Notes under the pieces: generated by a model
Told to the model about the DNA's origin: nothing
Databases searched by the model: none
What the model saw: only the letters and a program-made list of their open reading frames with translations
Part shown: in pieces, positions 61,027-64,000 of the stretch
Layout: the number at the start of each line of letters is the position of its first letter
Position numbering within the stretch: position 1 is the first letter of the stretch
DNA from: Serpula lacrymans var. lacrymans S7.9
Taxonomy: Eukaryota > Basidiomycota > Agaricomycetes > Boletales > Serpulaceae
Assembly (NCBI RefSeq): GCF_000218685.1
Contig: NW_006763296.1
Location: 1,106,715-1,170,714, forward strand
DNA: 64,000 nucleotides
Reading direction: 5' to 3'
Made by a program: the position numbers and the translations under genes

Positions 61027-63351
61027 CTCCTGTGCTTTCGTATAAAGATCACAAGCTGCGGGACCAGGAAAGACACGAGAAACTTACAGTTCATCGAGAT
61101 TTTCCGAGCAGCGTGACTTCGAAGTAGGTTATCGGCTTGGACAGGACCAACTTATGTTGGAAGTGTCAATCAGAAAAGGAAAGACAATCCTGTGTTTGTT
61201 TGGGATGATTTTGTTCGAGTGTGGAGGTTAACGCGATAGCCGGAGATCGGGCCAATCTGAAAGGCCCAGCTGGTCCAGAGTAGACTGAAATTCGTTGCAA
61301 CTTACAAACCGAGGACACGGGGAAGGAAGCAAAAAGGGAAGGAAGAAAACGTGTCGTTGGGTTGGTAGACAGAGATAACCGAACGAATGATAGGGATATC
61401 ACAGAACAGGAATGACGACAAGTAGAAGTCGATTTCCGGTGTCACCGTTCAGCATTTTAGCGCACGAGGGGGAGGACTATCAGACGTTTCGGTGGCACAA
61501 AAACGGGGAGCAGGCTCACGAGACGTGCGATCAGATCTAGGAACCAAGAAAACGTTGGTGGCAAGGTAACCGTTCTGTTCCCTGTTGTCAACCCCCATAC
61601 GACGAACAGTGAAATACATACATTTGAGGTTCGCTTTCTATGTTATTTGACAGGACAGCAGATTTTTTCAGGCGAAGAAGACGATAAACCTTGCGGGCAC
61701 TGCGATAGCAAAGACTAAAACGGGCACCCGGGATGTGTTGATCCCATGTTGCTGTTTTCAGCCAGCTTACTAGGGTGCTAAAAAGCTAGCCCAGATAAGA
61801 TTTGTCGGAGTCGCATAGTACAGCTGAGTCGAATAATTCTGATTAACATCCAGGAACAAAGCAAAACATACGTCAGGATGACCTGAGCATGTCGCATATT
61901 GAGTGCGAGTGTGCGCCCTAATAATCCACTTAAAAATTATACTACCAAGAAGTCAATAAGCCTTTGAACTGATAGTCAGGATCCCATACACTTTGCTTCG
62001 ATAGCTCGAGGCTCGAATTTCTAGGTGTACCAGGCAAGTACCAGCCATCATTTTGAAGCGTGCTTTAAGCCAATGACAGGGAAGGCTGTTGATCGCGGAG
62101 CCGGGGGTTGCTAGGCATTAGCCGGAAGAATGATCAGCACAAGCACTAACCTTTTTTGTGAATTGCGAGATGGCCCATCAAACATAAAAGAGCAACAGAA
62201 ACGATCGGGCTGTTCCGTGATTCCTATGTTTGGGACGTGCAGAAAACACCAAAAAATTTTAATGCTGTCGGTAGAGGGGTAATCCTGCCAGGCAGTGCCA
62301 GTGTGTTACTGGGCCGTTACTGAACCTGGGATGTAGTGTTACTAGTAACATGGATATACATGTGACCTGGATAAAATCTCAAGCTTATTTCTTTGAGCCT
62401 GATAAGAACAGGGTACTTGCTCATTGCATTTGTCGGGATGGCGCTCTCTGAAACAAGTAAGTGCGGGCTCACGGATCTGTCGTCGATGCTGCGGCGGAGT
62501 GAGCTAAGGAGCTCAGGATGCCTACATTGTTGACAACAATATCCTTGATTCTTTCATTTGTACGTCACCCGGGACCGCTGAATACGTAATGATAGTCACT
62601 CGTACTTATGCTGATTTCTTACAACTTTGAAGGGCACGGACGGTTCTGAGCAGATATATCAGAACGGCAACGAAGTACATAAATAAGTACTTACTCATTG
62701 GCTATGAAAAGCTCTTTGTAACTTCAATTAATCGTGATGCACATATCCGACGCTGGTCTCCGCAGTCGCAGGGCTGTACACTTACCGTACGGTAGTACTA
62801 GTTACATTGATCTCAACTTACACACTGCGGCGAGGCTTAGGAATAGCGCTCAAACATTCGAGTAATAGCAAGACAATGAATCGAGTACACACTACACGTA
62901 CATCAATTAGAGATGCAGACATACAGTTCTAGCCTACGCCATGTTCTACAACCTGTAATGACAGTCAGGCCACAAGAGTTTCAAGAAAGCTACCATTCAG
63001 CCAGGCATTTCAAAACGCCTTCTTCTCAGGGCTTTCCAACTTACATTAATGTATTCCTCTCGTTGGATACGCTATCGTTCACGCTCCATTATTGTAGATA
63101 GGGCAAGTAACTTCAGGAATTGAGCAGGCGACCAGTCCTAGGACCTATGGTGCTGCAAAGCAAATATTTGAAATCAAAGTCATACTTACACTTGCCTTGC
63201 TATGTCCTTTCCCCGTCTACATCATTCATGGTAATACTTACGCATATGCAGCAGCGAAAATGAAAACAAACAAAACACCATGCACTTACAAACCCCACCT
63301 AACATGGAGCCAAAATAGCCGGACAATAGAGTAGAATGGAGCAACCGCACC
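61027..63351. promoter_or_regulatory. 2.3-kb region without genes upstream of the homeodomain gene
   Basis: The longest gene-free stretch in the window. Near 61060-61110 a purine-rich 5' leader is likely. A 14-bp palindrome TGTTACTAGTAACA is at 62337-62350. Short frames (e.g. 62913-63101) show no protein character. It probably holds a long 5' UTR and control region of the homeodomain gene, as is common for developmental regulators. Confidence 0.4.
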
Positions 63352-64000
63352 CTAGTACCGCGGTCGTTTTGAGTCTCTGTCATCATACCCACCAGGTCCT
63401 TCTCGTTTTAAATCTCCCCGATACCCACCTCCATACCCACCACCAGGGCCAGGGGGGGCATATCCAGGGGGGCCTCCACCTGGCCCCCCACCTGGTCCCA
63501 TGCCCGGACCTCCATAACCACTTGGTCCATTAGGAGGACCGTACCCATTCGTGGGGCCTTCGTTGAAACCACCACCTTGATACCCAATACCTCCTCCACG
63601 TCCCCTGAAAATAAAGTTCGTCAGCATCAGCACAAGGTGACTAAAAAGAAAAAGAGAGCACTAACCTGAATCCTCCACCAGAGTCATCTCGCCCCCCTCG
63701 GAAGCCTCCTCCACCTCCAAAGCCGCCACGAAAGCCGCCTCGATCGCCGCCAAAACCACCGCCCCTGAAGCCGCCCCTACCACCTCGGAAGCCACCGCCG
63801 CCTCGGTCACCGAAACCTCTACCACCACCGCCTCCTCCTCCTCCGCCGCCGCCAAAGCCTCCTCTGGCTGGTTTTGGGGTTATAACAGGAGGTGCTTCTA
63901 CAGGCTTTGGGCGACCACCAAGTCCTCCACCCAGACGACGAGGCTTCCAACCACGTACTGTCCGGCCGCGTTCGACATCGACTAAAATTCGCTTGCCATT
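63352..64000 (-). CDS. U1 small nuclear ribonucleoprotein 70 kDa, 3' part only
   Basis: The C-terminal part of U1-70K, a core protein of the U1 snRNP that recognises 5' splice sites. The 5' end lies beyond the window. At the window edge the end of its RRM is seen: [20 protein letters not shown], followed by [11 protein letters not shown], which is diagnostic for U1-70K. Then a long Gly/Arg-rich RGG tail (63650-63850), an intron near 63606-63665, and a Gly/Pro/Tyr-rich end [13 protein letters not shown] before the stop at 63352. The Gly-rich tail is longer than in yeast and resembles the basidiomycete form. The GGN codon runs form imperfect repeats. Confidence 0.9.

Noticed and set aside
61027..61105. 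Upstream first exon of the homeodomain gene starting near 61100
   Set aside because: It joins in frame only through a 32-nt intron, which is shorter than fungal introns normally allow.
63420..63850. Minisatellite-like Gly-codon repeats
   Set aside because: Fully explained by the RGG/Gly-rich tail of U1-70K.

Overview
The window is nuclear DNA of a filamentous basidiomycete, most probably an Agaricomycete. The genes are broken by many short introns (about 50-60 nt, GT...AG with CTNA-type branch sites), gene spacing is tight, and the proteins are typically fungal: TRP-like vacuolar channel, Snf4, Npr3, Cwh43, a Zn2Cys6 factor, a homeodomain factor of the mushroom type, and wax-synthase-type MBOAT acyltransferases. 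No bacterial, viral or transposon genes were recognised. One 100-N assembly gap lies at 47503-47602. Exon joins given below were made by eye from splice sites and reading frame; family names rest on motifs I recognise, not on a search.

Layout. 1-9 kb: 3' part of a YVC1-like cation channel, a SAM-dependent methyltransferase, two tandem MBOAT/wax-synthase acyltransferases and a WD40 protein. 9-18 kb: SNF4 (AMPK gamma), an 84-bp exact copy of one SNF4 exon in the gene-poor stretch downstream, a secreted two-repeat protein, an SDR epimerase and NPR3 (GATOR1/SEACIT). 18-28 kb: alpha/beta-hydrolase, a P/S/T-rich protein whose start codon is split by an intron, a micro-exon-rich SRA-YDG protein, a NAT9-type acetyltransferase, a DUF1748 mini-protein and an inositol polyphosphate 5-phosphatase. 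28-36 kb: two tandem ARID (Swi1-like) genes, the first short and divergent. 36-46 kb: Saf4/CWC16 splicing factor, ribosomal protein uS10 (RPS20), a TMEM41-like VTT membrane protein, a Zn2Cys6 transcription factor, a J-domain protein and a CobW/ZNG1-type GTPase. 46-64 kb: CWH43 (interrupted by the gap and by an apparent one-base deletion), AP-3 beta subunit, PRP18, JJJ1, TIM13, a homeodomain factor and the 3' end of U1-70K.

How the genes relate. Most are single-copy housekeeping genes with no shared pathway. Themes do recur: nutrient signalling to Snf1 and TORC1 (SNF4, NPR3), pre-mRNA splicing (Saf4, PRP18, U1-70K), membrane lipid and GPI-anchor work (CWH43, VTT protein, inositol phosphatase, MBOATs), vacuole and AP-3 trafficking (YVC1-like, AP-3 beta), and chromatin or transcription (ARID pair, SRA, Zn2Cys6, homeodomain). 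Strands alternate almost perfectly, giving many head-to-head pairs with 170-380 bp shared promoters and tail-to-tail pairs with as little as 33 bp between stop codons.

The most unusual items are the exact 84-bp partial SNF4 duplication, the tandem ARID paralog with an internally duplicated module, at least seven apparent GC-AG introns, 17- and 20-nt micro-exons in the SRA gene, and the intron-split start codon. I found no convincing new multi-gene system.
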